A stretch of 64,000 bases of DNA from Lycium barbarum (taxonomy: Eukaryota > Streptophyta > Magnoliopsida > Solanales > Solanaceae): positions 92,716,321 to 92,780,320 of the forward strand of contig NC_083341.1 in assembly GCF_019175385.1 (NCBI RefSeq), read 5' to 3'. The notes beneath the pieces are model-generated. The model searched no databases and had not been told where the DNA came from. It was given only the letters and a program-made list of their open reading frames with translations. Below are positions 35,439 to 46,077 of this stretch, one piece after another (positions within the stretch are counted from its first letter, which is position 1; each line of letters opens with the position of its first letter). A program made the translations under genes and the position numbers.

Positions 35439-35744
35439 TCTCTTTTTTCAACCCCTGTTATCGTGGCCCACATCTTGCCGCTGAACTTGAGCAGCTACCA
35501 ATTGGGGCAGTAAAAGAATAGCCTGTCTTATCTCTTGGCCCGAGGCATCTGGAGGAGGAACTGGGGGTGCTGGAGCTAAAGTTGAGGCTCCCCTCTGATC
35601 CTCGAAAGTGGGCAAAGTATGGGAAAACCGAGATGGGGCCTTATTCTGGGGTTCGCCCTCCTCCATATCTATAGACGGCACTTGTTCAAGCCCTTCTTCA
35701 ACCACCATCTTGCCCTTCTGGGCTGCCGTAACTTTTCCTTCCAT
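35439..35744 (-). pseudogene. N1 gag N-terminal part
   Basis: The start codon (complement of 35742-35744) opens MEGKVTAAQKGK, similar to the gag starts of A and B, then an acidic and Pro-rich stretch and ASGQEIRQAILLLPQLVAAQ. It stays open to about DVGHDNRG and then, at the N2 insertion, runs directly into the nucleocapsid part at 24098. The capsid domain that follows LVAAQ in A (about 170 residues) is missing. Confidence 0.85.
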
Positions 35745-35862
35745 CAGCTTTGCTAAAATTATAACGCACAATTAGGGAGGGAATAATCTTATAATACAGC
35801 TCTATCGCACGATCTCTTAAGATGAAAAATGGTCATTTTTCCTAATTTTCCTGTAGCTTAAT

Positions 35863-35895
35863 GTTTATTAGTGTGGCGTGCAACACACCATAACC
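35863..35895 (-). ncRNA. Leader hairpin, dimerisation-like (N1)
   Basis: In sense, the upper stem is GTGTG/CACAC with 8-nt loop TTGCACGC; the lower stem is GGTTAT/ATAAAC with one mismatch. It starts 46 nt after the primer site. Confidence 0.62.
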
Positions 35896-35941
35896 AAGAC
35901 TCTACTAGACACGGCTTGTAGACACTTCCTAGGACTGAACT

Positions 35942-35953
35942 TCTCTGATACCA
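35942..35953 (-). other. Primer binding site of N1
   Basis: The complement reads TGGTATCAGAGA (last base changed from the usual C), four bases from the LTR end at 35958. Confidence 0.85.
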
Positions 35954-35957
35954 CGTT

Positions 35958-37253
35958 TGTCACGACCCGACTAGGGTCCGTGACGAGTACCCGTGGCTAA
36001 CCATCAAGCACCACTCGTTCTACAACTCATCATACTCATATAATAAGAAAATCATTTTTCATTTGGAAACATAAATACTTCTATATACATAAGCCTTTCG
36101 GCTATCAAAATGATAATATATATATATTATGTACAATAACAACTTCGTGAGACCATATAACCCACAACTGCGTATCTACGAGCCTCTACTAGAGTGCTAG
36201 ACATAGGGACGGGACAGGACCCCGTCGTGCCCAAAATATACATATATACACAAAAGAATGATCAAAGGCACCTCCGGAACGATGGAGTGCTCTCAAGTCA
36301 GCTAATAGCTCCTACGAGTCTGGAACAAGATCACCTCCCTGTCTACCTGTGGGCATGATCACAGCGTCCTGAGAAAACAGACGTCAGTACGAACATTGTA
36401 CTGAGTATGAGAGGCATAAGTAATAATAACATGTCAATGAGATAAAGGAAGCATCAAATAAAGAGCAACTGTAACTAACGGTCCATCATAAAGAAATAAT
36501 GCATGCTGGCTTACTTCATAATCGTTGTCATGCCATGTATGCATAAATGTATAAACTGCCCGTCCATATAGGTACGGTGTGATAATCATTAGCCTACGTC
36601 CAGGCCTCCCGCGTCTGGGGTACCATCTCATGCCGTCCACTAGTGGCGCTGCCCGTGCCATATAGGCACGATGTAATCATCCATAAGCCGCCCGCCTTAA
36701 CGGTGTTGCCCGTGCCATATAGGCATGGTGTAATAGCATCAACATGTACTCATCATAATGTATGTATAATAACTCAAAGATAGCTATACTTTATCGAGGT
36801 GACATAAGGTCGTGAACCCCCGATTCAATTATGGACATTTATTAGTATTCTGCCGCACCTTGAAGGAAATAGTATATAAGGTGGGTGTATACAATAAACA
36901 ACATCATTAACTGTATAGGAACAACATATCATGAACTCTAGAATCTCTATACTTAACTCATCATCATCATTATTGGGCTCATAATGTATCTCTTATCTCA
37001 TGTGGCTATTAATGGACAGTCTCTTAGCTTTTCGGGAAGTAGAGGATTCATGGAGAAGAAGGAAAAATCATGTCATAGAAAGAAAGAACTAGCCTCACAT
37101 ACCTTTTACGTTTAACTAATCTATCGCTTGCTTGTTCACCTTCAATACCAACATTTCTACCTTCAAGAGAATTCATATTAACATTAGCCAATCGATTACT
37201 TAAACGTGCTAAAGCTAAAGAAAATTAAGCAGCATTTCCTTTGTTTATACAAC
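35958..37253 (-). repeat. N1 5' LTR, first part
   Basis: It matches 7627-8845 and 18644-18735. It is interrupted after tttgtttatacaac by element B. It contains the intact two-hairpin element and the AGGTATGT motif complement (37066-37106). Confidence 0.9.
36365..36404 (-). other. LTR two-hairpin element (N1 5' LTR)
   Basis: HP2 is CGTC-11 nt-GACG (36365-36383). HP1 is TCAGTAC-7 nt-GTACTGA (36384-36404, perfect). Confidence 0.7.
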
Positions 37254-39142
37254 AGTTATGATCGTTTGAAGTACAGAACGTTCTACGAACATTTCAGGAG
37301 CCCTTTTTGGAAAACCGAAGCAACAATCATATCAAGTACCTTTCGGGTATCGTATGGGTCAAATCAAATATATCATTTGGAACCATATGTACGTATCAGA
37401 ACATTTCAAAGATTCATTGGAACTTACAGAACTCTTTTAGGAACCAAACTCTTTATGCACATCTCATTGTTCAATCATATAGTAGGCTCGAACATATTAA
37501 GCATACTCATACCCAGAAGTACGTGAGAATCGTAGACAGACTCGGGAACATATCAAATAGAACTTCGGAATTCATAAATACGAATCAAACCATATGAACC
37601 TACTTATGGAAATCAAGAACGTTGCCATCCTAGTGGCTCTAAGAGAAGGAATTTCTTGGAAGTCATACCTATAAGTCATTTGCTCATTTCATACAGATCA
37701 TGCCAAAAGAAAGAAAGGGTAAGCCTTACATACCTTGCCCGCTTTCTATGGTAGTCCGAACTTAAGTCTTTCGCTTCGCAAGATCTACAACAATATTCAT
37801 ATGTGCCAAACATTAGCCATAGACAATAAGAGTCCAATTCTAAACCAACATTTATTCTACTGAAATTTCGGCAGCATTTCCCCTGCAAATGCAACATCCC
37901 CGAGAATTCAACTCGGCCAAACATACAACAACAAATCCGAGAATTTAACTCGGCCAACTTAGCAACAACAATGCCAACAATTATTCCAACAATATCGACA
38001 ATCAATTCAAAACACATTCCAACGTTCACAGCTTCTTTCTACAAACTTTGACGATTTTCCATTTACGTTCAATTCATATTTGCTCATACATTCTAGTACT
38101 AATCCGACGCCATTCAAACAATATTCAAGAATACTTCAAACAATCCGTACAATATTCAAATAATCCAACCCATATGCTATGCCACCCGAAATCTTCCAAA
38201 TGGAATAAGAACAATAACAACACATTTTCTTTCTTCAATTTCATGAACTTTACCAACAATTCACACACAAACAACATTATATTCCATAAGTGCAAGAACA
38301 CTATATTCAATTCATCTTAACTTCTAAAACAATTTTCCAACAATTACAACTTGGACTAGAATCATCAACTTTTCATTATCAACATAGAATCCACAACAAC
38401 AACTAAAACACTAAATAAAATAATTGAACCATTGTTCCTACACACCACATACATACACAGCCACCACACTATATCCATATTTTAATGAATTTCACTCATT
38501 TCTACACACTACAACATACACAACCATCCATAACATATAAAAAGAGGATTAAACTTACCTTTTTCCTTCAACTTCCTTCTTGGCTAGAATTGTAGATTGC
38601 AAGAATAAATGTTTTTCTTGCTCCAATAATTACTTCACTTTACTAGGGACCTTAAAATTAGTAGGAAAATAATTTTTGAACAATTTTTCTCAAGATTTTT
38701 CCTCCACCAAGTATGGCCGAATAGGCCCTTTATTTTTCCTTTTCTTTAAATTTCTTGAATCTTCTAAAGGGAAGATGAATATTATGACTAAGTAGTCATA
38801 TTTGGACTTATTTATTTTGTTACCATATGGGCCTTGGCCCATTGCTTTGGACGGCCACTTGGCCTTATTACTTAGGCCCAATTTTTTTTTTTTTTTTGTA
38901 TTTGGTCTTGCAATTCATGAAAAATAATTTTTCCAAATTCCCAATTTGCCCTTAGCCTCCCATCCATATTTCCATGAGTCATCTTGCGAATTTTCATTTT
39001 TACCCCTAGCATTTCATAATATTTCCACATCAATAACTTCCATAAACAACTTGTGTGCTAACAAGATCAAAAATATAGCTTTGCTCTTAACTTCTCGCAA
39101 TTATCTCGAATTATCCGAATACGTAAAATGCGGGATATAACA
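37254..39142 (-). repeat. Element B 3' LTR, truncated (1889 bp)
   Basis: It is nearly identical to 44224-46077. The junction with N1 sequence is at about 37254. It ends GATATAACA at 39142. Confidence 0.9.
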
Positions 39143-39178
39143 TCCTCCCCCCCTTTAGAACATTCGTCCTCGAATGTT
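39143..39178 (-). other. Element B polypurine tract and palindrome
   Basis: The complement gives the perfect AACATTCGAGGACGAATGTT (39159-39178) then CTAAAGGGGGGGAGGA to the LTR. Confidence 0.93.
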
Positions 39179-39284
39179 GAACTAGTCTCATGGCGCATTA
39201 TAATACTCCGGGGTGGTCTACTCTATAATTGTCGCATACGATCATTTAACATATCCGTTTTAGGATCTTAGATTACCTGTGGCA

Positions 39285-39560
39285 TAGAGAACAATTAGGG
39301 GTACTTCCTCTTCATTTTGGCTTCCCAGATCGTCTCCTTTCTATTATTGTTTGGCCGCAATATTTTAACCGGAACCACGTCTTTGGCATATAACTTTCTT
39401 AACTGACCATCCGTTATAGGCACACACTATTCCTTATATGGTAGCTTCTTTGTCACTTAGATATCATTTCTATGAAATGAAATACTTGGGAAGGGTCACC
39501 AACACATTTGCGAAACATGGGCACGTGGAAGACGGGATGGACCGCTTCTAATTCAGTAGT
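39285..39560 (-). pseudogene. Element B integrase chromodomain-like tail, remnant
   Basis: The minus strand reads VFHVPMFRKCVGDPSQV, then VTKKLPYKE, PITDGQLRKLYAKD, VKILRPNNNRKETIWEA and KRKYP, with stops. It is homologous to the last third of the element-A integrase tail. Confidence 0.82.
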
Positions 39561-40893
39561 AACTCTGACTCATATATGGCGTATTCCATCAGTCGTCATT
39601 CTTTGTTGGCTCTCCAACGTGCACCCCTTATAATTAGGTATAACTTCATGTTAATTATTCTTACAATTCCATAGCGTATACCCTCATGTTCAGCGTGATT
39701 AATAGTCCATGAATTATTCTTTAGTACCCGGTAGCCTCTTTTATCTTCTATCCATATAAGCAGCGCGCTTCCTTTCTTTGGGAAGTTATCAATTACCAAC
39801 TGTTCTTACTTCACTATAATTGTTTTCACCTGAGACGCCTTTTGGATCTGTTATCCCCTTCATTGACCTTGTGGATTTAGCCTGTATACCTTTCTTGCTC
39901 TCTTTATCGCTTTCTTCTGGAACTCAGATCATCATAATTCGTTTTAAATCTTGTACGTTCTCCCCCCCCCCCCCCCCCCTTATTAAGAGGGTCCGCATAC
40001 GCCTATGATCTTTAAGTAACCATCGCCTTCCGCGATTTTCTTACAATTGAAGTCCTTTCTTAGGGAGTAGCTTCTTCTCTTGTCGTTTGTAGCATAGACT
40101 CCGAAGCTCGTAAGATATTACTTCTATTCGCGCGAATCGGTTCCATTCTTAAGTCACCCTCTAGAAAGGCTTCTCTTATGTTCAAATCAACCGTATCAAC
40201 ATGGCCGTGGAATTATCTTTCCTTTGATAAGTAGTCAGTCGACTATCGCCAACTTATTATAATATCTTCCGTACTTCCATATGCTTGTCCTATTCCCACC
40301 GTTAACCTTTTTCAAGTTTGTCCCTCTTTTTTCCTATACTATTACATTCTAATTCCTTTACAGATCTATCCTTCAAATTTCCACGCAAATAATTTCATGC
40401 TTTGCCCGTCAGTTTACTTTTTCCGACATTTTGATCTCCTTACCTTCCAGTTACTAACTCTCTTTTCCTCCCAAATATCGTTGTATTAGAATTTCCAACC
40501 TTACTTGTAGTGAAGCCAGTATCAGTTTATTTCATAACCTCTATACCATACCTTTTACTTTATCTCTTGAGTTTCGCTCAGTTAACGTCTTCTATACATC
40601 GCAACACTGGTTGCTATGATTCACCGGTCGATCGATATGGTCATAAATAGGATGTCATATGCATACACATACATCTACCACCATTTCTCTTTACAAAACA
40701 TTTCTCAAACGCTTATTCAAACTTATTCTCATTCCAAAGCTGCGTTGCGCTTTCTTCTTCTTCACCGGCCTATTCTACCTTAACCTACCCGACCTCTTTA
40801 AGATTTCCAACCACCCTATATGTTCTAATTTCTTTTAGGTTACCCCAGATTCCCATTTGTCTCTTATATCTATATTTGTTAAAAAAATTGTAT
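39561..40893 (-). other. Element B non-coding spacer, distal part
   Basis: No coding motifs are seen. A run of 18 C (sense G) lies at 39962-39979, at a place comparable to 21351-21371 in N1. Around 40455-40490 it matches N2 (31553-31575). Confidence 0.7.
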
Positions 40894-40996
40894 ACTTCCC
40901 AGGGGGTCACCCATCCCAAAATTGCTCTGGCCCTAGCACGCTTAACCTCGAAACTTTAATGCATTTAGATGCGTTAATGCCAGTATAATTGCATCC
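40894..40996 (-). pseudogene. 5S rRNA-derived sequence inside element B
   Basis: The sense strand reads GGATGCAATTATACTGGCATTAA, a diverged middle, GAGGTTAAGCGTGCTAGGGC, then TTTGGGATGGGTGACC and CTGGGAAGT. It shares with N2 the non-standard CAATTATA and GAGGTTAAG and an upstream TAAAGGTC..GTGG flank, so both come from one capture event. Confidence 0.88.
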
Positions 40997-41292
40997 ACTA
41001 CCCCACACGACCTTTATCACGTAATTTAAGGCAAGTCGGGGTCTTAGCAACTTTCAAAAGGTTCTCGTAGCAGGTCCCACCCCGGTCTAGAGAGGATCCT
41101 TTATCATTTATTTTTTTTGACTATGCAGTTACCGAGTTAGCCTTTTAAATTCTCAACATTCACTTTTCATCTATATGTGTATAACTACCTCAGACGGTCC
41201 TATCAATTTCGGGTTTTTATCCCAGTTCTTCTAGCAATCAGGGGGGAAATATATAATAAAATAGAGTCTGAATCTATCAATGGATATACATT
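40997..41292 (-). other. Element B spacer, proximal part with protease trace
   Basis: Just after the gag stop, the minus strand reads VYPLIDSDSILLYIF across a stop, a decayed version of the protease start ([14 protein letters not shown] in A). Then coding similarity ends. Confidence 0.6.
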
Positions 41293-42758
41293 TCAGTAGA
41301 AAATCAACAGTATACCTGTAACCACGTCTGATGACGCCTCCTGGTCCTGTCGGCTGGCCAAAGCATATAAGCGGTTCGAAGGACCACTAGAACCGGGAGC
41401 TCTGCTTCGACCTCTACCGCGACCTGCCGGTATCAGCCGCATAGCTACAGAAGGGGAAGATGAGCGAGCAACTGATCCGGTGGGCTGAGCTGAACCACCT
41501 GGACCACCCCTAAATGGGTACTCCCTCATAACATGGCCCGGACGGCCGCAAGAAAAGCAAGCAATCGTACCAAAATGACATTCCCCGAAATGGGGCCTAC
41601 CACAGCGAGAACACCGAGGTAAAGGTGGCCTCATCTGACCGGAATCTCTGTCCACCCGCGAGCCCGAGGCCCTGGAACTCTGGCCTACTCCTGTGTACCC
41701 AGTACTATCGAATCGCCTGCCCGTGAACTGTGAAGGCATACTACGGGCTGGCTGAGAAAAATGTCCACTGTGCTGCTGCTGAGGCTGGCCGCCTCAAGAC
41801 TCCCCAAAATATCTAGCTGATCTGGCCTTCTTGGGCTGCCTCCTATCACGATCTCTATCGGGCTGACGCCCTCTATGTCGATCCTCTATTCCTTGTGCGT
41901 ATGCCTGCAACCGTGCAATATCCATTCCGGACTGGGATGCCACCACCATACAACTATCCACCAAATAATGATCTAGTCCCATCACGTACCGGTGCATCCT
42001 GTCAGTCATATCGGCTACGATGGTAGGTGCATATCTGGCCAGGGAGTCAAACTCTAGGCTGTACTGCCGAACACTCCGGCCCCTCTGTCTTAGCTGTAAA
42101 AATCTGTCAACCCTTGCTCGCCGCATCTCAGGAGGCAGTAAATGGCTGAGAAAGGCGGCTGTAAACTCGTCCCACACAGCTGGAGGGGCATCTTCGCCTC
42201 TGGACAGCTCCCAGGACTCATACCAATTAACCGCTACATCACACAGTCTATATGAAGCCAGCTCAACAGACTCAGTCTCAGAAGCTCTGACTAATCTCAG
42301 TGTATGCTGCATCTGTCGGATAAAGTCCTGGGGATCCTCCTCGGGCTTTGACCCATAGAACTCCGGAGGATTACAAGTCAAAAAGTGGCAAACTCTTAAG
42401 CTGTCGCGTCTATCCACATAATCACCCCTGGCCCAGGCCTGCGAGCCTGCGCTGCTACTAACCTCGTTAGTAACTGTACAACATCTCTCATCACCCTGTA
42501 CTCTGCTCCTAGCGGAGGAGCTGGTGGCTCGGGCGCTGGAGCCTCTAGAGCTACTGGTGGAGCCGCCTCCTGATCCACAGCGGCAGCGGCTGCTGCTCCA
42601 GGATCCTCTGATGATGATAGTGTAGCAGAGCCCGCTGACTGGGGCATAATCTTGGGCATAGTATGAATACAGGCCCGAGGAACTCTCTGAGCTTGACTAG
42701 TCTCTCCAACTGCTGCTGACTTACCCTTCTGGGCAGCTGTCGCTTTTCTCGGAGGCAT
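41293..42758 (-). pseudogene. gag: gag of element B
   Basis: The start codon is the complement of 42756-42758 (MPPRKATAAQKGK). An Ala/Pro-rich region follows, then, after a one-base frame change near 42410, the capsid domain (NPPEFYGSKPEEDPQDFI, WDEFTAAFLSHLLPPEMRR, RVDRFLQLRQRGRSVRQYSL, LARYAPTIVADMTDRMHRY). A TGA at 41794-41796 splits it from the nucleocapsid part (CSRCGRPHFGEC, then CFSCGRPGHVMREY at 41518-41559, where the final Cys is Tyr). It is the most complete gag of the non-autonomous copies. Two lesions and the lost zinc ligand argue that it is inactive now. Confidence 0.92.
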
Positions 42759-42864
42759 CGCTGAAAACATAACATTTCGTCAGAAAGGGGCCATCCTAAT
42801 AATACAGCTCTATCGCACGATCTAAGATCGAAAGAAAGGAAACATCCTAAATGTCCTGTAGCTT

Positions 42865-42904
42865 CCTGTTTATAGATGTGGTGCACAACACACCGATAAA
42901 CAAG
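42865..42904 (-). ncRNA. Leader hairpin, dimerisation-like (element B)
   Basis: In sense, the lower stem is TGTTTAT/ATAAACA with a wobble extension, the upper stem is TGTG/CACA, and the 8-nt loop TTGTGCAC ends in the palindrome GTGCAC. It starts 41 nt after the primer site. Confidence 0.75.
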
Positions 42905-42945
42905 ACTCTACTAGACACGGCCTGTAGACATTCCGAGGACAAACC

Positions 42946-42957
42946 GCTCTGATACCA
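42946..42957 (-). other. Primer binding site of element B
   Basis: Complement of TGGTATCAGAGC, four bases from the LTR end. Confidence 0.95.
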
Positions 42958-43483
42958 CTTTTGTCACGACCCAACCCCGTGGGCCTTGACTGGTGCCCGA
43001 GCTGGACACCCATACACACCTACTTACCAAATTAGCATATCAACGACTTATCCAGATCCAACATATATTAATTATTATAGATATTAATCTGAAGCGATCG
43101 CGTATAACATACATATCACACAGAATCCGCTACGGCTGTTGTGGAACATATCAATCGAAACATGTACATAAGCATATATACATACCAGCCATTAAGGCTA
43201 TCATAGCAAATAGGACCGCTTAGACGCAAATCACAAATATAAATGAACAATCACGACCCATGACCCACATATATGTCTACAGGCCTCTACCAAACACAAC
43301 ATAATCATATGACGGGACAGGGCCCCGCCGTACCCCTGAATATACACATACATGTACATAACGGAAGAGAATGTACCAAAATATGGGCTCCAGAACAAGG
43401 GAGCACTCCAAAGCAGCAGAACTGATAACCTAAGCTGTCGGGTCTCTCACACGAACATCTGTACTTGCGGGCATGAAACGCAG

Positions 43484-43522
43484 CCCCCGAAGAAGAGGGG
43501 GTCCGTACGGAATATGTACTGA
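43484..43522 (-). other. LTR two-hairpin element (element B)
   Basis: HP2 is CCCCC-8 nt-GGGGG (43484-43501). HP1 is TCCGTAC-7 nt-GTACTGA (43502-43522, one mismatch). Confidence 0.75.
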
Positions 43523-43649
43523 GTATGTAAGGCATGAAATACAACTGAAAAGATCATAACTGAAACAGAGATTCCAGGAGGCAAGTATCATAATCAAGAA
43601 ACCACTGTATCTGTGCAGTACGTAACAAAATCAAACATTCTCATATCAC

Positions 43650-44040
43650 ATACCGTACCCGGCCCATCCTGGGACTCGGTGAATGAAATCATGCGTGCGA
43701 ACATCATATATCATATACATACAGTACCCGGCCCATTAAGGGACTCGGTGATAGAATCATGTCATCCTGCTTTCATACCATCATGCATGCATATACATAT
43801 ACATATACATACCGTACCCGGCCCTCTAGTGAGGGACTCGGTGAATGAAGTCATACCGTACCCGGCCTATCAAGGGACTCGGTAAATGAAATCATACCGT
43901 ACCCGGCCCATTAAGGGACTCGGTAAATTAAATCATGTGCACATATACCGTACCCGGCCCATCATGGGACTCGGTGCCATAATCATACCATCATATACAT
44001 ATACCATACCCGGCCCTCTAACGAGGGACTCGGTGAACAA
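43650..44040 (-). repeat. Imperfect tandem repeat, seven copies, small hairpins
   Basis: In sense each core reads ACCGAGTCCC...GGGCCGGGTACGG. Stems vary together: CCCTC/GAGGG in some units, CCCAT/ATGGG in another. Spacing is irregular, about 42-90 bp. Confidence 0.85.
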
Positions 44041-46077
44041 TGTAGAGGAAAACGCACGAAAACATATCCTGGCATGGGCGCAGTGAAGGACATACTGAGG
44101 CTTGCACGAACAGAGTAGTACGCAACCATATGCACGTAAATCGAGACTCAATAGACAAGTATACTTATCGGCATCTGAAGGCTCAGAAACAAGTTTCGGG
44201 TCAATCCGAGTTAGTATGAGAAAGTTATGATCGTTTGAAGTACAGAACGCTCTACGAACATTTCAGGAGCCCTTTTTGGAAAACCGAAGCAACAATCATA
44301 TCAAGTACCTTTCGGGTATCGTATGGGTCAAATCAAATATATCTTTTGGAACCATATGTATGTATCGGAACATGTCAAAGATTCATTGGAACTTACAGAA
44401 CTCTTTTAGGAACCAAACTCTTTATGCACATCTCATTGTTCAATCATAGAGTAGGCTCGAACATATTAAGCATACTCATACCCAGAAGTACGTGAGAATC
44501 GTAGACAGACTCGGGAACATATCAAATAGAACTTCGGAATTCATAAATACGCATCAAACCATATGAAACTACTTATGGAAATCAAGAACGTTGCCATCCT
44601 AGTGGCTCTAAGAGTAGGAATTTCTTGGAAGTCATACCTATAAGTCATTTGCTCATTTCATACAGATCATGCCAAAAGAAAGAAAGAAAGGGTAAGCCTT
44701 ACATACCTTGCCCGCTTTCTATGGTAGTCCGAACTTAAGTCTTTCGCTTCGCAAGATCTACAACAATATTCATATGTGCCAAACATTAGCCATAGACAAT
44801 TAGAGTCCAATTCTAAACCAACATTTATTCTACTGAAATTTCGACAGCATTTCCCCTGCAAATGCAACATCCCCGAGAATTCAACTCGGCCAAACATACA
44901 ACAACAAATCCGAGAATTTAACTCGGCCAACTTAGCAACAACAATGCCAACAATTATTCCAACAATATCGACAATCAATTCAAAACACATTCCAACGTTC
45001 ACAACTTCTTTCTACAAACTTTGACGATTTTCCATTTACGTTCAATTCATATTTCCTCATACATTCTAGTACTAATCCGACGCCATTCAAACAATATTCA
45101 AGAATACTTCAAACAATCCGTACAATATTCAAATAATCCAACCCATATGCTATGCTACCCGAAATCTTCCAAATGGAATAAGAACAATAACAACACATTT
45201 TCTTTCTTCAATTTCATGAACTTTACCAACAATTCACACACTAACAACATTATTTTCCATAAGTGCAGGAACACTATATTCAATTCACCTTAACTTCTAA
45301 AACAATTTTCCAACAATTACAACTTGGACTAGAATCATCAACTTTTCATTATCAACATAGAATCCACAACAACAACAACTAAAACACTAAATAAAATAAT
45401 TGAACCATTGTTCCTACACACCACATACATACACGGCCACCACACTATATCCATATTTTCATGAATTTCACTCATTTCTACACACTACAACATACACAAC
45501 CATCCATAACATATAAAAAGAGGATTAAATCTTACCTTTTTCCTTCAACTTCCTTCTTGGCTAGAATTGTAGATTGCAAGAATAAATGTTTTTCTTGCTC
45601 CAATAATTACTTTACTTTACTAGGGACCTTCCAATTAGTAGAATAATAATTTTTGAACAATTTTTCTCAAGATTTTTCCTCCACCAAGTATTGCCGAATA
45701 GGCCCTTTATTTTTCCTCTTCTTTAAATTTCTTGAATCTTCTAAAGGGAAGATTAATATTATGACTAAGTAGTCATATTTGGACTTATTTATTTTGTTAC
45801 CATATGAGCCTTGGCCCATTGCTTTGGACGGCCACTTGGCCTTATTACTTAGGCCCATTTTTTTTATTTTTTTTGTATTTGGTCTTGCAATTCATGAAAA
45901 ATAATTTTTCCAAATTCTGAATTTGCCCTTAGCCACCCATCCACATTTCCATGAGTCATCTTGCGAATTTCCATTTTTACCCCTAGCCTTTCTTAATATT
46001 TCCACATCAATAGCTTTGCTCTTAACTTCCCGCAATTATCTCGAATTATCCGAATACGTAAAATGCGGGATATAACA

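Larger units (their letters stand above)
37254..46077 (-). mobile_element. Element B: gag-only non-autonomous LTR retrotransposon
   Basis: The 5' LTR is 42962-46077. The 3' LTR is 37254-39142 and lacks its last roughly 1.26 kb. The internal region (39143-42961) carries gag, a protease trace, a 5S-containing spacer and an integrase tail. No target duplication can be read because the left end was lost together with part of the host LTR. Confidence 0.88.
42962..46077 (-). repeat. Element B 5' LTR (3116 bp)
   Basis: TGTCACGACCC at 42962 to GATATAACA at 46077. It holds the two-hairpin element, seven copies of a GGGTACGG repeat (43650-44040) and the AGGTATGT motif complement (44669-44712). Confidence 0.93.

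Noticed and set aside
42020..42358. 112-residue plus-strand ORF
   Set aside because: Shadow of the element-B gag on the opposite strand.
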